DNA of 64,000 nucleotides from Robbsia betulipollinis (GCF_026624755.1 NZ_JAPMXC010000002.1:1-64000); one strand, 5' to 3'; counted from the stretch's first letter, positions 42,877 through 53,735 are shown. Notes: generated by a model from the letters alone, not told the origin. Numbers and translations: made by a program.

Positions 42877-45051
42877 TCAGATGTCCAGAATCAGCTTCGC
42901 CCAGGTCGCGCGGCCCGGGTCGTCGAAACGCGCCGCGCCCGGGTAGCCGAACGCGATGCTGCCGGCCTTGTTCAGGTGCTCGGCGTAGCGTTTGTTCAGG
43001 ACGTTGTCCATGCCGATGGCGATGCGCGCGGTCTTCGACACGGCATACGCGGCGTGCAGCGAGAGAACGCCGAAACCCTGGCTCGTGGCCAGGTCGCGGC
43101 CCGCGACGTTGCCCTGACCCGGCGCGATCCGGTGCTGCGGGGCGGCCAGGCGCCAATGCGCGCCGGCCTCGCCCGCGCCGTGCCGGTAACGCAGCGCGAG
43201 ATGGCCGGCCAGCGGCGGCACCTGGGGCAGGGGGCCATGGGCGTGCCGGTCCTGCGCCCAGGCATAGGCGAGCGAGGCCTGTACCTGCCAGCGCGCGCCG
43301 AGCGGCCATTGGCCGCCCAGTTCCGCTCCCAGCAGGCGCGCATCGGCCTGCCGCACGCGGCTGCCCGGTGCGCTGCGATAGTCGAAAACGATGAAATCGT
43401 CGACCTTGCCGGCATACGCCGAGAGCCAGCCCTCGCGCTCTCCCTGTGCATAGCGCGCGCCGATATCGATCTGCGTGGTGCGCTCGGGCCGCACGCTGCC
43501 GAAGGCATTGACGCCGCGTTGCGGATCGACGCGCGGGCCGGCGCTCGGTGCGAACAATTCCCAGTAATCCGGAAACCGGCCGGCGTGTCCCAGCCCGGCA
43601 TGGACGGTCACCGGCAACGCCGCGAAATCGCGCTCGACGCGCAGGAAGCCGCTCGCGAGCCAAGCGTCGCGGCGCGTGCACGCATCCGCTGTGAGCGGCG
43701 GGACCGGCGGGACCGGCGCGCGCAGGTCCCGCACCCGCACATGGTCGACGCGTCCGCCCGCGATCAGCCGATGCGCCGCGCGCCAGGTCCATCGGGCTTC
43801 GCCGAAGCCGCCGAGCTGGGCGTACGTCGCGTCGCGCGCCCATGGGCGATGCGCGAAGTCGTCGGGCGCGACGCCGGCGACGCGCCGTCGCGTGCCGTGC
43901 CGCTGCGTCTGGGCGTCGATGCCGGACTCCACCTGCAGATCGGGGGTGAGCCGCAGCGTTGTCGCCGCCCGGGCGCCGAGGGTCAGACGTTCGACATTCG
44001 ACGCCATGCGCGTTGGCGCGTCGGCGGGGCCGCGGCGCAGCGTGAAGTTGTCCATGACGTGATCGGTGTGATTCGCATACGCGTGCAGCGCGATCGCCTC
44101 GAGGGCGTCGCCCGGCGCGCGCCGCGTGAAACGCACCGCGCCGCTGTCGCGTCGCAGACGCACGCCGTCCATGTTGCGGCCCGCGTAGCGGGCCTCTCCG
44201 TCACCCGCACCGGCGCTGAGTTCGAACCGGTGGCGTGCATCCAGGTTCCAGCCGAGCGTGGCGTCCAACTGGTGTTTTTCCCAGCGCGACGGCACGCGCC
44301 GGCCGCTGCCATCGCGGTAGTCGTCCGCGCGCGCGTGCTGCGCGATCACCCGCAGCTCGCCGATGCCCGCGCCGACGGCGAGATCGGCGAGGCGGTCGTC
44401 GCGCGCCGCGCTCGCGAACGCCAGCGCGCCGTGAAAACGCATGCCGGGGGCCGTGAAACGCTCGGTGTCGCGCTCGAACAGCACCGTGCCGGCGGAGCCG
44501 ACGGGTCCCCACAGAACGGTCTGCGGTCCCTTGACGATCCGCACCCGGTCGAACGTCTGCGGTGCGAGATACGACGTCGGCGCATCCATCCGGCTGCCAC
44601 AGGCGCCCAGCAGGGTCGTACCGTTCGCCAGGATGTTCAGGCGCGAGCCGGACAATCCCCGCAGGACCGGGTCGCCGTTGCTGCCGCCGTTGCGAATCGC
44701 AGAGAAACCCGGCAGCTTGTCGAGCAGATCGGCGCCGTCGCTGGCCGGCAGGGACGCAAGCGCGCGCCGTGGCTCGAGCAGGGTGACGACGCCCGCTGCG
44801 GGGGAAACGGGGGCGCCGGGAACGGTGCCCGTCACCCCGACCGGCGCGAGCGGCGCGGCCTGCACAAGCGGCGCGGCCGGCACAAGCGGCGCGGCCGGCA
44901 CAAGCGGCGCGGCTTGCACAAGCGGCGCGGCCGGGACGGAAGGCGCGGGTGCGGCGGGCGCGAAGGCCGGCAAGGGGGAGGCGGCACAGGGCACGCAACA
45001 GGCCGACAACAGGAGGCAGGCTCGGCGGAGAGGCAAAAGGGCGGGCGGCAC
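42877..45051 (-). CDS. oprC: TonB-dependent copper receptor (OprC/NosA type)
   Basis: A 724-residue outer-membrane barrel. After the signal peptide and an Ala/Pro-rich repeat linker, the plug domain shows LLDKLPGFSAIRNGGSNGDP, LRGLSGSRLNILANGTTLLG and the OprC-type ACGSRMDAPTSYLAPQTFDR, then KGPQTVLWGPVGSAGTVLFE. The last residues (TWAKLILDI) are less aromatic than usual barrel ends. OprC/NosA receptors bring copper across the outer membrane. In the copper motif the first Cys is kept (GACGSRMD). The start is GTG 45051, placed by the signal sequence. No Fur box is seen at its promoter. Confidence 0.85.
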   Translation of the reverse strand: MPPALLPLRRACLLLSACCVPCAASPLPAFAPAAPAPSVPAAPLVQAAPLVPAAPLVPAAPLVQAAPLAPVGVTGTVPGAPVSPAAGVVTLLEPRRALASLPASDGADLLDKLPGFSAIRNGGSNGDPVLRGLSGSRLNILANGTTLLGACGSRMDAPTSYLAPQTFDRVRIVKGPQTVLWGPVGSAGTVLFERDTERFTAPGMRFHGALAFASAARDDRLADLAVGAGIGELRVIAQHARADDYRDGSGRRVPSRWEKHQLDATLGWNLDARHRFELSAGAGDGEARYAGRNMDGVRLRRDSGAVRFTRRAPGDALEAIALHAYANHTDHVMDNFTLRRGPADAPTRMASNVERLTLGARAATTLRLTPDLQVESGIDAQTQRHGTRRRVAGVAPDDFAHRPWARDATYAQLGGFGEARWTWRAAHRLIAGGRVDHVRVRDLRAPVPPVPPLTADACTRRDAWLASGFLRVERDFAALPVTVHAGLGHAGRFPDYWELFAPSAGPRVDPQRGVNAFGSVRPERTTQIDIGARYAQGEREGWLSAYAGKVDDFIVFDYRSAPGSRVRQADARLLGAELGGQWPLGARWQVQASLAYAWAQDRHAHGPLPQVPPLAGHLALRYRHGAGEAGAHWRLAAPQHRIAPGQGNVAGRDLATSQGFGVLSLHAAYAVSKTARIAIGMDNVLNKRYAEHLNKAGSIAFGYPGAARFDDPGRATWAKLILDI
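44863..44934 (-). repeat. Four tandem 18-bp repeats inside the copper receptor gene
   Basis: CACAAGCGGCGCGGCCGG is repeated exactly at 44863, 44881 and 44917, with a variant (last four bases CTTG) at 44899. On the minus strand they encode VPAAPL/VQAAPL hexapeptides in the N-terminal linker before the plug. Copy number can change by slippage without a frameshift, since 18 is a multiple of 3. Confidence 0.9.
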
Positions 45052-45281
45052 GATAGCTCGTCAGGACAGCGAAATAATTGACGCGGAGGCAGGGCAGCCG
45101 ACGACGCGAAGGCAGCGCAGCATAGCAAGAGGATGCGCACCGGACAAGGTGGGCGCTTCGCTGGCGCGCGGACGGTTTCGGGTGGCGCAAACGACGCTGC
45201 CCCGCCTGGCAGAGCGCCAGGCGGGGCAGCGGGATGTCGCAACGACTCCGGCGCCGCCCCGTTACGGGGGGCGCGGCGAGC

Positions 45282-45656
45282 TTAGCTGCGGCCGGCCAGG
45301 AAGCCGATCACCAGCGCGATGCCCGCGACGGCGCCAATCACCTGCCAGGGCTTTTCGTGCGCGAAGTCGTCGGCGGTGCCGAGGGTATCGTTGAAGTTCT
45401 GCGACATGGCCGCGCCGCGCTCGGTCACGCTCGAGCGGACCGTATCCAGCTTGCTGCGTACGCTGTCGCGCAGGGACGATGCATTCAGATCGCTGGATTT
45501 CAGCGCCGACTCCAGATCGTCGATCAGGGATTTCAGGCGGTCGCTGCCGTCGTCGATCACGGAACTGGCACGGTCCGACAGGCGGCCGCCGATCTTGCGG
45601 GTTTGCTGGACGGCGTCGTCTGCCATGCGCTCGTTTTTGCTCTTGAACAGTCCCAT
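45282..45656 (-). CDS. DUF883 (YqjD/ElaB-like) membrane-anchored protein
   Basis: 124 residues: a long helical, charged region (DRLKSLIDDLESALKSSDLN) followed by a C-terminal membrane helix (WQVIGAVAGIALVIGFLAGR) with the HEKPWQ motif just before it. YqjD and ElaB are inner-membrane proteins that bind ribosomes in stationary phase. The stop lies about 40 bases right of the small repeats at the end of the neighbouring control region. ATG 45656 has AGGAGCTAG upstream. Confidence 0.85.
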   Translation of the reverse strand: MGLFKSKNERMADDAVQQTRKIGGRLSDRASSVIDDGSDRLKSLIDDLESALKSSDLNASSLRDSVRSKLDTVRSSVTERGAAMSQNFNDTLGTADDFAHEKPWQVIGAVAGIALVIGFLAGRS

Positions 45657-45774
45657 TCTTCTAGCTCCTATTGATGACGGTGGTTCGGCGGGTATCGGTG
45701 CATATCGGGCCGCCCGCTGACGGGCTGCGTGCCCACGATGGCTATCCCTTTAATCAGTCTACCGCCTCCCGGCA

Positions 45775-47139
45775 TTATTTGCCCGACGGCTGCGCGGCGC
45801 CGCGGCGCGCCGCATGGGCGCCCTGCGCGCCGGCCGCATCGTCGTCCACCACGAGCCGCACGCCGTGGTGGCGCACGTTGTAGGCATGACGGCGCATCGC
45901 CAGCGCCATCATCAGACAGATGAAAACGCCGAACAGGGTGATGATCCAGGGAATCGCCATGCCGTGCGCGAGCATCAGCGCGTACAGGCCGAGCATCGCC
46001 AGCACGGCGATGTTCTGATTGAAATTCTGCACCGCGATCGAATGGCCGGCGCTGAGCAGCACCTGGCCGCGATGCTGCAGCACCGCGTTCATCGGCACCA
46101 CGAAAAATCCCGACAGCGCGCCGATGACCGCCATCAGCGGGTAGGCAAGCAGCATGTAGACGGGAATCCGGTAAGCGCCGATGACGATCGCCCAGCCCGC
46201 CGGGAACAGGTCGCGGTTGTAGAAGGCCATGCCGATGACGGCGAAGCCCGTGATGATGCCCACCGGCAGCGCGCTCATCGATTTGCGCAACGGCAGGCGC
46301 GTGGCGGCGAGCGTGGCGCCGATCGCCAGGCCGATGCCGATGACGCCCTGCAGCACCGCGCCGCCGGACAGGGTCGTGCCCAGCGCGGTCTGCGCCCACT
46401 TCAGCACCAGCAATTGCAGCGTGACCGCTGCGCCCCAAAGCAAGGTCGTCACCGCCAGCACGATCTGCGCGAGACGGTCGTGCCAGAGCACGGTGAAGGC
46501 GTGGGCGAAGTCCCGCACCAGGTAGGCGGGCCGGGTCAGCGAGACCTGTTCATAGCGCGCGCCGGTGTCGGGGATGCCGAGGTTGATCAGGGCCGCCGCG
46601 GCGTAGCAGACCATCACGACGAACATCGCGCCGCGCGCGGCGCTGTCGAGAAGCGGCAGATGCAGCGCGCCGATCCACGCGGCGGCATGCGGCGCGATCA
46701 GCGCACCGCCGATCACCGTGCCGAGAATCGTCGAACCCACGGTCGCGGCCTCGATCCAGCCGTTGGCCTTGACCAGATCCCTGGCGGGCAGCAGTTCGGT
46801 CAGAATCCCGTACTTCGCGGGAGAATACGCGGCCGCGCCGATGCCCACCACCCCGTAGGCGACGATCGGATGCACGCCGAACAGCATCAGCAGGCAGCCG
46901 GCGACCTTGAGCGCGTTGGCGAGAAACATGACGCGCCCCTTCGGCAGCGAATCGGCGAAGGCGCCGACGAACGGGGCGAGGACGACGTAGGAAATCGAGA
47001 AGAAGATCTGCAGCAGCGGCGTGACCCACGACGCCGAGTGACGGTCGACCAGCAGGGCGATGGCGGCAATCAGCAGCGCGTTGTCCGCGAGCGACGACGT
47101 GAACTGCGCCGCGATGATCGTGTAAAAGCCTTTTTTCAT
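45775..47139 (-). CDS. lplT: Lysophospholipid transporter LplT
   Basis: 454 residues, a 12-helix major-facilitator protein that brings lysophospholipids (mainly lyso-PE) from the outer to the inner leaflet for re-acylation. The sequence MKKGFYTIIAAQFTSSLADN, VLAPFVGAFADSLPKGRVMF and YGILTELLPARDLVKANGWI is characteristic of LplT. The last 30 residues are a charged extension (GVRLVVDDDAAGAQGAHAAR). In E. coli lplT is followed by the acyltransferase aas; no aas gene is adjacent here. Confidence 0.92.
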   Translation of the reverse strand: MKKGFYTIIAAQFTSSLADNALLIAAIALLVDRHSASWVTPLLQIFFSISYVVLAPFVGAFADSLPKGRVMFLANALKVAGCLLMLFGVHPIVAYGVVGIGAAAYSPAKYGILTELLPARDLVKANGWIEAATVGSTILGTVIGGALIAPHAAAWIGALHLPLLDSAARGAMFVVMVCYAAAALINLGIPDTGARYEQVSLTRPAYLVRDFAHAFTVLWHDRLAQIVLAVTTLLWGAAVTLQLLVLKWAQTALGTTLSGGAVLQGVIGIGLAIGATLAATRLPLRKSMSALPVGIITGFAVIGMAFYNRDLFPAGWAIVIGAYRIPVYMLLAYPLMAVIGALSGFFVVPMNAVLQHRGQVLLSAGHSIAVQNFNQNIAVLAMLGLYALMLAHGMAIPWIITLFGVFICLMMALAMRRHAYNVRHHGVRLVVDDDAAGAQGAHAARRGAAQPSGK

Positions 47140-47347
47140 TCGGGAACGGTGCGAAGGAGGTCAGAGATGGCGCAGACGATGCTCCACGACCACCGCGCTT
47201 TCCCAGAGTACAGGCTATGCAGCCGGCGCGTATCGGCCGGGGCTGGCCGCGCGGTCTTCCCCGGCGGGGCGGGTCATGGCCGCGTGGTGACAGCAAGGGT
47301 CGTGACGGCCACCGCGTCGGCGGCCGCGTCACGCGTGCCTGGGGCGT

Positions 47348-48181
47348 TCAGGCGCTCGCGCCCGTCTCGTCCGCGGCGGCCGAGGCCGGTTTCTGCTTCG
47401 AGTACTCGCCCAGCAGATGAACCATCTGCGCGAAGATCTTCGGATTGCCCGCGACGATCTCGCCGAGGTCCATGAAGTCGGCGTCGCCGCGGTAGTTGCC
47501 CACCAGGCCGCCCGCCTCGGTGATCAGCAGGCTGCCGGCGGCCACGTCCCACGGCTTCAGGTTCTGCTCGAAGAAACCGTCGAGGCGTCCGGCCGCCACG
47601 TTCGCCAGGTCCAGCGCGGCCGCGCCCGGGCGGCGCAGGCCCGCGCACGATTCGGTCATCTTGCCGAACAGGCGCAGATAGCTCTCGACGCCGTCGGTGT
47701 CGCGAAACGGGAAGCCGGTGCCGATGAGCCCGTCGGCGAGGCGGTCGCGGCGGCCCACGCGCAGGCGCTTGTCGTTGAGGTAGGCGCCGGCGCCGCGCGA
47801 GGCGGTGAAGAGATCGTTGCGGGTCGGGTCGTACACCACCGCCTGGGTCGGGACGCCCTTGTGCAGCAAGGCGATCGACACGCAATAGTACTGGAAGCCG
47901 TGGATGAAGTTCGACGTGCCGTCGAGCGGATCGATGATCCACTGGTAGTCGGAGCGGTTGTCGGTCGCACCGGATTCCTCGGCCAGGATCGAATGGTCCG
48001 GATAGGCGGCGAGGAGCGTGCCGATGATCGCGGCCTCGGACGCCTTGTCGACCTCGGTCACGAAATCGTTGTGCTGTTTCTTGCTGACCTTCACCCGGTC
48101 CAGGTCGAGGGACGCGCGATTGATGATCTGACCGCCGGCGCGTGCCGCCTTGACGGCGATATTGAGCATGGGATGATGCAT
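47348..48181 (-). CDS. suhB: Inositol-1-monophosphatase family protein SuhB
   Basis: A 277-residue Mg-dependent phosphatase. The metal sites are EESG near residue 70, [19 protein letters not shown] (residues about 80-100) and [15 protein letters not shown] near 215, as in E. coli SuhB, which hydrolyses inositol phosphates and also helps ribosomal RNA antitermination complexes. The final 15 residues are Ala/Ser-rich. It is divergent from trmJ, with 275 bp between the starts. Confidence 0.93.
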   Translation of the reverse strand: MHHPMLNIAVKAARAGGQIINRASLDLDRVKVSKKQHNDFVTEVDKASEAAIIGTLLAAYPDHSILAEESGATDNRSDYQWIIDPLDGTSNFIHGFQYYCVSIALLHKGVPTQAVVYDPTRNDLFTASRGAGAYLNDKRLRVGRRDRLADGLIGTGFPFRDTDGVESYLRLFGKMTESCAGLRRPGAAALDLANVAAGRLDGFFEQNLKPWDVAAGSLLITEAGGLVGNYRGDADFMDLGEIVAGNPKIFAQMVHLLGEYSKQKPASAAADETGASA

Positions 48182-48456
48182 ATGAGGTCCTGTGCGCGCT
48201 GGTGGGCCAGCGCTGGCGACCGAGTCGCCCGAAAATGGGTGCGGCGGAATGAATCCAGCGAACTGATCCTGCGCGATGCGGCCAGCGCGATAAATCCCGC
48301 GAAATACGGCCAGCCACCGGGCAGGGGACGGGAGCCGAATGTCCCGGCGAAAAAGCGAAACCGCTATTTTAGCCGAGTCGGGCGCGGCGTTCCCGATAAA
48401 CTTCCGGCATCGTTCGATTACACTGCGGGCCCCAGGCGCATCGGCAGAGAGAAAGC

Positions 48457-49266
48457 ATGGCAGACGTTCACGGTCCTTCCCCGTTCGAGACGCTCGCGGC
48501 GCGCGTGCGTTTCGTGCTCGTCGAACCCAGTCACCCGGGCAATGTCGGCGCCGCCGCGCGCGCGATCAAGACCATGGGTTTCGGCGAACTCGTGCTGGTG
48601 CATCCGCGTCACGCGGCGGTGCGGGAGGAGCCGGAAGCCCGCGCGATGGCCAGCGGCGCCGACGATGTGCTGGCCGCGGCGCGCATCGTCGACGATCTCG
48701 ACGCCGCGCTTGCGGGCGTGCAGTGGTCGCTGGCGCTGTCGGCCCGGCCCCGGGAGTACGGGCCGCCGCTGCTCGCGCCGCGCGCGGCGGGCATGCAGGG
48801 CGCGGCCGTCGCCGCCCAGGGCGGCGGCGTCGCGCTGGTCTTCGGCAACGAGCGGACCGGGCTGGCGAACCACGACGTCGAGCGTTGCCGGGCGATCGCC
48901 CATATCCCGGCCAATCCGGCCTACAGTTCGTTGAATTTGTCGCAGGCGGTGCAGGTGCTGGCCTACGAGATGCGGCTCGCCTGCCTCGATGCGGCGCTTG
49001 CGAGCGCGTCGTCGCCGCTCGTGCCCGGGCAGGCCGCGTCCGCGGGCGACGCGGGCGCCGGCGCGGAGGACATCGCCGGCATGTTCGGCCATCTGGAAGC
49101 GGCGCTGGTGCGCGTGGGGTTTCTCGACCCGGAGAATCCGAAGAAGCTGATGTCGCGGCTGCGGCAACTGTTCGCGCGCACCGCGCTCACGCGCGAGGAG
49201 GTCAATATCTTTCGCGGCATCGCCAAACACGTGCTGGCACGCTGCCGGGACGACCGGCAGGCGTGA
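48457..49266 (+). CDS. trmJ: tRNA (cytidine/uridine-32-2'-O)-methyltransferase TrmJ
   Basis: 269 residues. The SPOUT knot motifs are present: [20 protein letters not shown] and [14 protein letters not shown] at the start, [20 protein letters not shown] and [20 protein letters not shown] near residues 130-170. TrmJ methylates the 2'-oxygen of nucleotide 32 in several tRNAs using S-adenosylmethionine. A C-terminal helical domain of about 80 residues follows. The ATG has GAGAGAAAG upstream. Confidence 0.93.
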   Translation: MADVHGPSPFETLAARVRFVLVEPSHPGNVGAAARAIKTMGFGELVLVHPRHAAVREEPEARAMASGADDVLAAARIVDDLDAALAGVQWSLALSARPREYGPPLLAPRAAGMQGAAVAAQGGGVALVFGNERTGLANHDVERCRAIAHIPANPAYSSLNLSQAVQVLAYEMRLACLDAALASASSPLVPGQAASAGDAGAGAEDIAGMFGHLEAALVRVGFLDPENPKKLMSRLRQLFARTALTREEVNIFRGIAKHVLARCRDDRQA

Positions 49267-49313
49267 GGTCCGGGGCCGGGCGGTATGCCGGGACGGTGAG
49301 GGTCCCGGCACGC

Positions 49314-50177
49314 CTAGCGGATTGTCGAGAACGTCACCGCGATCTCCCGCAGGCCCTGGTCATCCAGGCGCAGGTAACCGCCGCGCGGCGGCGTCGTATC
49401 GAGTTCCCAGTCCGGCAGCACCCAGCGGGTGGCGGCGCGCCCGTCATGCGACTCGTCATGCCGCGCCGGGCGGTGCGTATGCCCCTGGATCATGCGCGTG
49501 GCCGCGCTCCGGGCAAACAGGGCGGCGACCGCGTCGCCATTGACGTCGCTGATATGCATGCGCGAGCCGCCCGCCTGTTCGCTGTTCGCCCGCATATTGC
49601 CGGCGAGCTTCATGCGCCAGCGGCGCGGCCATGCCAGAAACAGGCACTGGACCGCGCGGTGGCGCGCGAACCGGCGAAAACGCTGGTAACCGATGTCGTC
49701 CGTGCACAGCGCGTCGCCATGGGTGAGGATCCAGCGGGCGCCGGCGGTGTCGAGGATGAAGGGGTCGGGGATCAATTCGGCCGCGGCCGCGCGGGCGAAA
49801 CGGCGCCCCAGCAGGAAATCCCGATTGCCGTGCATGACGCGCAGCGCGATGCCACGCGCCGCGAGGGAGGCCAGACGCGCGGCGACCGCGGCGGCGAACG
49901 GTGTGCGCAGCATGTCGTCGCCGATCCAGAATTCGAAAAGGTCGCCAAGAATGTAGACCGCGCCGACATCGTGTGCGTCGATCGCATCGATGAAGCGTTC
50001 GAACGCGGCGACCGTGCGCGGAATCGCCGGACTCAGATGCAGGTCGGCGAGAAAGAGGGTGGCGCGCCCGGCGGACGGCGCGGCGGGTTCCCCCGGCCGC
50101 GCCGCGTCGCCGGGCGGCGCGACCGGGCGTGTGAGCGGCGCCGCTGGCGCGACCGCGTCGCGGGGCGTCGCCGACAT
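49314..50177 (-). CDS. lpxH: UDP-2,3-diacylglucosamine diphosphatase LpxH
   Basis: 287 residues, a calcineurin-like metallophosphoesterase of lipid A synthesis that cleaves UDP-2,3-diacylglucosamine to lipid X and UMP. The metal ligands are visible in ATLFLADLHLSP (DxH), YILGDLFEFWIGDD, VMHGNRDFLLG and ILTHGDALCTDD and MIQGHTHRP. An Ala/Pro-rich N-terminal extension of about 38 residues precedes the domain, so an in-frame internal start is possible. The ppiB gene lies 10 bases upstream on the same strand. Confidence 0.93.
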   Translation of the reverse strand: MSATPRDAVAPAAPLTRPVAPPGDAARPGEPAAPSAGRATLFLADLHLSPAIPRTVAAFERFIDAIDAHDVGAVYILGDLFEFWIGDDMLRTPFAAAVAARLASLAARGIALRVMHGNRDFLLGRRFARAAAAELIPDPFILDTAGARWILTHGDALCTDDIGYQRFRRFARHRAVQCLFLAWPRRWRMKLAGNMRANSEQAGGSRMHISDVNGDAVAALFARSAATRMIQGHTHRPARHDESHDGRAATRWVLPDWELDTTPPRGGYLRLDDQGLREIAVTFSTIR

Positions 50178-50187
50178 CGGCCTGACC

Positions 50188-50682
50188 TTATTCGGTGACG
50201 ACCGCCTTCTCGATGATCACGTCGTCGACCGGCACGTCCTGGTGGAAGCCCTTGTTGCCGGTCTTCACCTTGCGGATCTTCTCGATCACGTCCAGGCCTT
50301 CGGTGACCTGACCGAACACCGTGTAGCCCCAGCCCTGCGGCGTCGGCGACGTGAAGTTCAGGAAGTCGTTGTCCGCGACGTTGATGAAGAACTGCGCGGT
50401 GGCCGAGTGCGGATCGTTGGTGCGCGCCATCGCCACGGAGCCCTTCACGTTCTTCAGGCCGTTGTTCGCCTCGTTGTCGACCGGGGCGTCGGTCGGCTTT
50501 TGCGTCATGCTCGGCTCGAAGCCGCCGCCCTGGATCATGAAGCCGTCGATCACGCGGTGGAACACCGTGTTGTCGTAGTGGCCCTTTTTCGCATAGGCGA
50601 GGAAATTGGCGACCGACTTCGGTGCCTTCTCGGCGTTCAGCGCGATCTTGATGATGCCGTGATTCGTGTGCAGTTCAACCAT
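50188..50682 (-). CDS. ppiB: Cytoplasmic peptidyl-prolyl isomerase B (cyclophilin)
   Basis: A 164-residue single-domain cyclophilin without signal peptide, catalysing cis-trans isomerisation of X-Pro bonds. The active-site blocks [37 protein letters not shown] and [20 protein letters not shown] are intact. It lies between ppiA (upstream, 70 bp) and lpxH (downstream, 10 bp), probably one operon. Confidence 0.95.
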   Translation of the reverse strand: MVELHTNHGIIKIALNAEKAPKSVANFLAYAKKGHYDNTVFHRVIDGFMIQGGGFEPSMTQKPTDAPVDNEANNGLKNVKGSVAMARTNDPHSATAQFFINVADNDFLNFTSPTPQGWGYTVFGQVTEGLDVIEKIRKVKTGNKGFHQDVPVDDVIIEKAVVTE

Positions 50683-50752
50683 GTCGACTCCTGTCTGGTC
50701 GGTGAGGGGGGAAGCGCCGCCGGGCTGGCGGCGTTTCCGTATTGCTACGGTA

Positions 50753-51352
50753 TTACTGTTTTACCACCGTCGCCGATTCGATGACGACCGGCGTGCGCGG
50801 CACGTCCGACATGCCGTCGCTGGAGCCGGTGGCGACGCCCTCGATCTTGCGCACCACGTCCATGCCCGCCGTCACCCGGCCGAACACCGCGTAGCCGTTG
50901 CCGTCCGGACGCGGATAGTCGAGATTCTTGTTGTCCGCGGTATTGATGAAGAACTGGGCGGTCGCCGAATCCGGGTCGCCCGTGCGGGCCATCGCCACCG
51001 CGCCGACGACATTGCTCAGGCCGGCGCGCGCCTCCAGCGGGATCGGCGCGCGCGTGGGTTTCTCGCGCAGGTTCGCATCATACCCGCCTCCCTGGATCAT
51101 GAACCCCGGAATCACGCGGTGGAACACCGTGCCGGCATACTGCCCGTGATTCACGTAATCGAGGAAATTCGCGACCGTCTTCGGCGCCTTTTCCGGGAAG
51201 AGTTCGAGCGTGATCGGACCCTGTGACGTCTTCAGCAGCACCGTCGGATGCGTGGCACCGGCCGGGGGCGCCGCGCCGGCAAGGGCCGGGGCGAGCAGGG
51301 CGCTGCCCGCGAGCAGCAGCGAGAGAACGGCGGGGCGAAACATGGCGGACAT
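50753..51352 (-). CDS. ppiA: Periplasmic peptidyl-prolyl isomerase A (cyclophilin)
   Basis: A 199-residue cyclophilin with a signal peptide ([20 protein letters not shown]), so it works in the periplasm, assisting folding of exported proteins. The active-site blocks [36 protein letters not shown] and [18 protein letters not shown] are intact. It and ppiB look like a tandem duplication with different destinations. ATG 51352 or 51343 could be used. Confidence 0.93.
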   Translation of the reverse strand: MSAMFRPAVLSLLLAGSALLAPALAGAAPPAGATHPTVLLKTSQGPITLELFPEKAPKTVANFLDYVNHGQYAGTVFHRVIPGFMIQGGGYDANLREKPTRAPIPLEARAGLSNVVGAVAMARTGDPDSATAQFFINTADNKNLDYPRPDGNGYAVFGRVTAGMDVVRKIEGVATGSSDGMSDVPRTPVVIESATVVKQ

Positions 51353-51428
51353 GGCGGATACCTCGGTCGGGAAATCAGGGAGTCGGCGTGGAAACGGGGG
51401 CGATGTCGCAAACGCGCGGCACGTCGCC

Positions 51429-52196
51429 CTATTCGACGGTCGCGCCTACCGCGTCGTTGGTCGGCACGGACAGGATCGTCGGCGGCTGCGCGCCCATGCT
51501 CGGCACGAAGCCGCGCGCGTTGACCGCTTCGGCGCTCGTGGTGGCGGGCGCGTCGTCCGCCACGGGTGCCGGCGCGTGCGCCGGGCGGCGCGTGGCGGCG
51601 CTCGCCGGATGTGCGGCGAGGAGGGACTGGAGCGCCTTGGCGCGGCCCGCGGCGACGCCGTCGGACGGATCCTGACGCAGCGTCTGCTGGTAGCTGTCGG
51701 CGGCCAGGCGCAGGTAGATATCGCCCAGGTTGCGCCGCGCCAGCGCGAACGCCGGATTTGCCGCGAGGGCGGTTTCGAGCACCGCGCGCGCCTGCTGGTA
51801 TTGCCCGCGCTTCGCGTACAGCGCGGCGAGGTTGTTGTAGGGCTCGGGCAGCTCCGGAGTGGTCTGCGTGATGTCGGTGAACGCCTGGATCGCCTCGTCG
51901 TCGCGGCCCATGCGCGCGAGTACCGTCGCGCGCTTGAAACGGGCCTGCACGTCGCGCGGGTTGGCGGCGACGCGCTTGTCGAGCGCGGCGAGAGCGGCCG
52001 GCCAGTTATTGCCCGCGATCGCCTGATCGGCCTCCGGCGTCAGGTCGCGGTGGTGCTTCGCCGACTGGGCCTGCGCGACGCCCGGCAGCACGGCGACGGT
52101 CGCCAGACCAGCCAGACAGAAGGCGCCCGCGGCGAACGTCGCGCAACGTACGGCAAGGTTCGCGGGAAAGGCTGGGCGGTCGCCGTGTAGTTTCAT
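51429..52196 (-). CDS. Exported TPR-repeat protein
   Basis: 255 residues with a signal peptide ([20 protein letters not shown], cleavage near VAQAQ). Three TPR units follow at about residues 55-165: [60 protein letters not shown]. The last 60 residues are Ala/Pro-rich. TPR units bind proteins; the partner is unknown. It is divergent from cysS, and the two starts share a 141-bp control region. Confidence 0.75.
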   Translation of the reverse strand: MKLHGDRPAFPANLAVRCATFAAGAFCLAGLATVAVLPGVAQAQSAKHHRDLTPEADQAIAGNNWPAALAALDKRVAANPRDVQARFKRATVLARMGRDDEAIQAFTDITQTTPELPEPYNNLAALYAKRGQYQQARAVLETALAANPAFALARRNLGDIYLRLAADSYQQTLRQDPSDGVAAGRAKALQSLLAAHPASAATRRPAHAPAPVADDAPATTSAEAVNARGFVPSMGAQPPTILSVPTNDAVGATVE

Positions 52197-52268
52197 GTGC
52201 TCGATCTGGAATGTTATACTCCCTCGCATTCTAGCAAAACGTCGGGCCGTTCCGGGGAACGGTCCGAC
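52192..52268 (+). promoter_or_regulatory. cysS promoter and leader hairpin
   Basis: A -10 box TATACT (52215-52220) with a weak -35 (TTCATG, 52192-52197) gives a start near 52227. In the leader, GTCGGGCCGTTCC (52241-52253) pairs with GGAACGGTCCGAC (52256-52268), 13-bp arms with one G-T pair and a 2-base gap. It lies 70 bp before cysS and has no T-run, so a regulatory or stability role is more likely than termination. Confidence 0.5.
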
Positions 52269-52337
52269 ACGCTTCCCCCACACGGCCGGCTTGTTCCTCC
52301 ACCAGCGCCGCTGATCTTCGCTCGCACGACACTCTCT

Positions 52338-53735
52338 ATGGATTCGCTTCGCATCTACAACACGCTCGCGCGCGACAAACAGACTTTCGTGCCGATCCGG
52401 CCGGGCGAGGTGCGGATGTACGTCTGCGGAATGACGGTCTATGACTATTGCCATGTGGGTCACGCGCGGGTGCTGGTCGTTTTCGACATCGTGCAGCGCT
52501 GGCTGCGCGCGCTGGGCTATCAGGTGACCTATGTGCGCAACATCACCGATGTGGACGACAAGATCATCCGCCGCGCGGTGGAGAACGGCGAGACGATTGG
52601 CGCGCTGACCGACCGCTTCATCCGCTACATGCACGAGGACGCCCAGGCGCTGGGCGTGGCGCGGCCCGACATCGAGCCGCGCGCGACGGCTTTCCTGCCG
52701 CAGATGCTCGGCATGATCGATACTTTGGAGCGCGCGGGGTACGCCTATCAGGCGGACGACGGCGACGTGAATTTCTCGGTCCGGCGTTTCGCCGGCTACG
52801 GCAAGCTGTCCGGCAAATCGCTCGACGACCTGCGCGCCGGCGAGCGCGTGGCGGCCAATCAGGCGAAGCAGGATCCGCTCGACTTCGTCCTGTGGAAGCA
52901 CGCGAAGGCGGACGAGCCGGAGGAAACGGGCTGGCCGTCGCGCTGGGGCCGCGGCCGCCCCGGCTGGCATATCGAATGCTCGGCGATGGCCTGCGCCTTG
53001 CTCGGCGAACATTTCGACATCCATGGCGGCGGGCAGGATCTGCAGTTCCCGCACCACGAGAACGAGATCGCGCAAAGCGCGGCGGCGAGCGGCAAGCCTC
53101 CGGTCAACTACTGGATGCACAATGGCTTCGTGCAGATCGACGACGAGAAAATGTCCAAGTCGCTGGGCAATTTCTTCTCGATCCGCGAGGTGTTGGCGCG
53201 TTTCGACGCGGAAGTCGTCCGGTTCTTCATCGTGCGCGCGCACTACCGCAGCCCGCTGAACTATAGCGATGCGCACATCGACGACGCACGGCAAAGTCTG
53301 ACGCGCCTCTATACGGCATTGCGCGACATCGAAATCGACGAGGCGCCGCTGGACTGGCGCGATCCGCACGCGGTACGCTTTCGCGCGGCGATGAACGACG
53401 ATTTCAATACGCCGGTGGCCGTCGCGGTGTTGTTCGAACTCGCCGCCGAGGTGAACCGCACCGCGTCGCCTGTGCAGGCGCGTCAGTTGCGGGAACTGGG
53501 GGCGGTGCTGGGCCTGCTCTCGCGCGAACCCCGGATGTTCCTGCAGGAGGCGGCTGGCGCCGACGCCGCGCCGGGGCTGGACCCGGCGGAGATCGACGCG
53601 CGCATCGCCCGGCGGGCCGCGGCGAAGCAGGCGCGGGACTTCGCGCTGGCCGACCGCATTCGCGCGGAACTGCTGGACGCCGGCATCGTGCTCGAAGACA
53701 AAGCCGGCGGCCTGACCGACTGGCGGCGCGGGTGA
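52338..53735 (+). CDS. cysS: Cysteinyl-tRNA synthetase
   Basis: A 465-residue class I aminoacyl-tRNA synthetase charging tRNA-Cys. The zinc and ATP sites are complete: [20 protein letters not shown] (Cys ligand and HIGH motif), [13 protein letters not shown] (second zinc Cys), [15 protein letters not shown] (His ligands) and EKMSKSLGN (KMSKS). Length is standard. ATG 52338 starts the conserved sequence [15 protein letters not shown]. Confidence 0.96.
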   Translation: MDSLRIYNTLARDKQTFVPIRPGEVRMYVCGMTVYDYCHVGHARVLVVFDIVQRWLRALGYQVTYVRNITDVDDKIIRRAVENGETIGALTDRFIRYMHEDAQALGVARPDIEPRATAFLPQMLGMIDTLERAGYAYQADDGDVNFSVRRFAGYGKLSGKSLDDLRAGERVAANQAKQDPLDFVLWKHAKADEPEETGWPSRWGRGRPGWHIECSAMACALLGEHFDIHGGGQDLQFPHHENEIAQSAAASGKPPVNYWMHNGFVQIDDEKMSKSLGNFFSIREVLARFDAEVVRFFIVRAHYRSPLNYSDAHIDDARQSLTRLYTALRDIEIDEAPLDWRDPHAVRFRAAMNDDFNTPVAVAVLFELAAEVNRTASPVQARQLRELGAVLGLLSREPRMFLQEAAGADAAPGLDPAEIDARIARRAAAKQARDFALADRIRAELLDAGIVLEDKAGGLTDWRRG

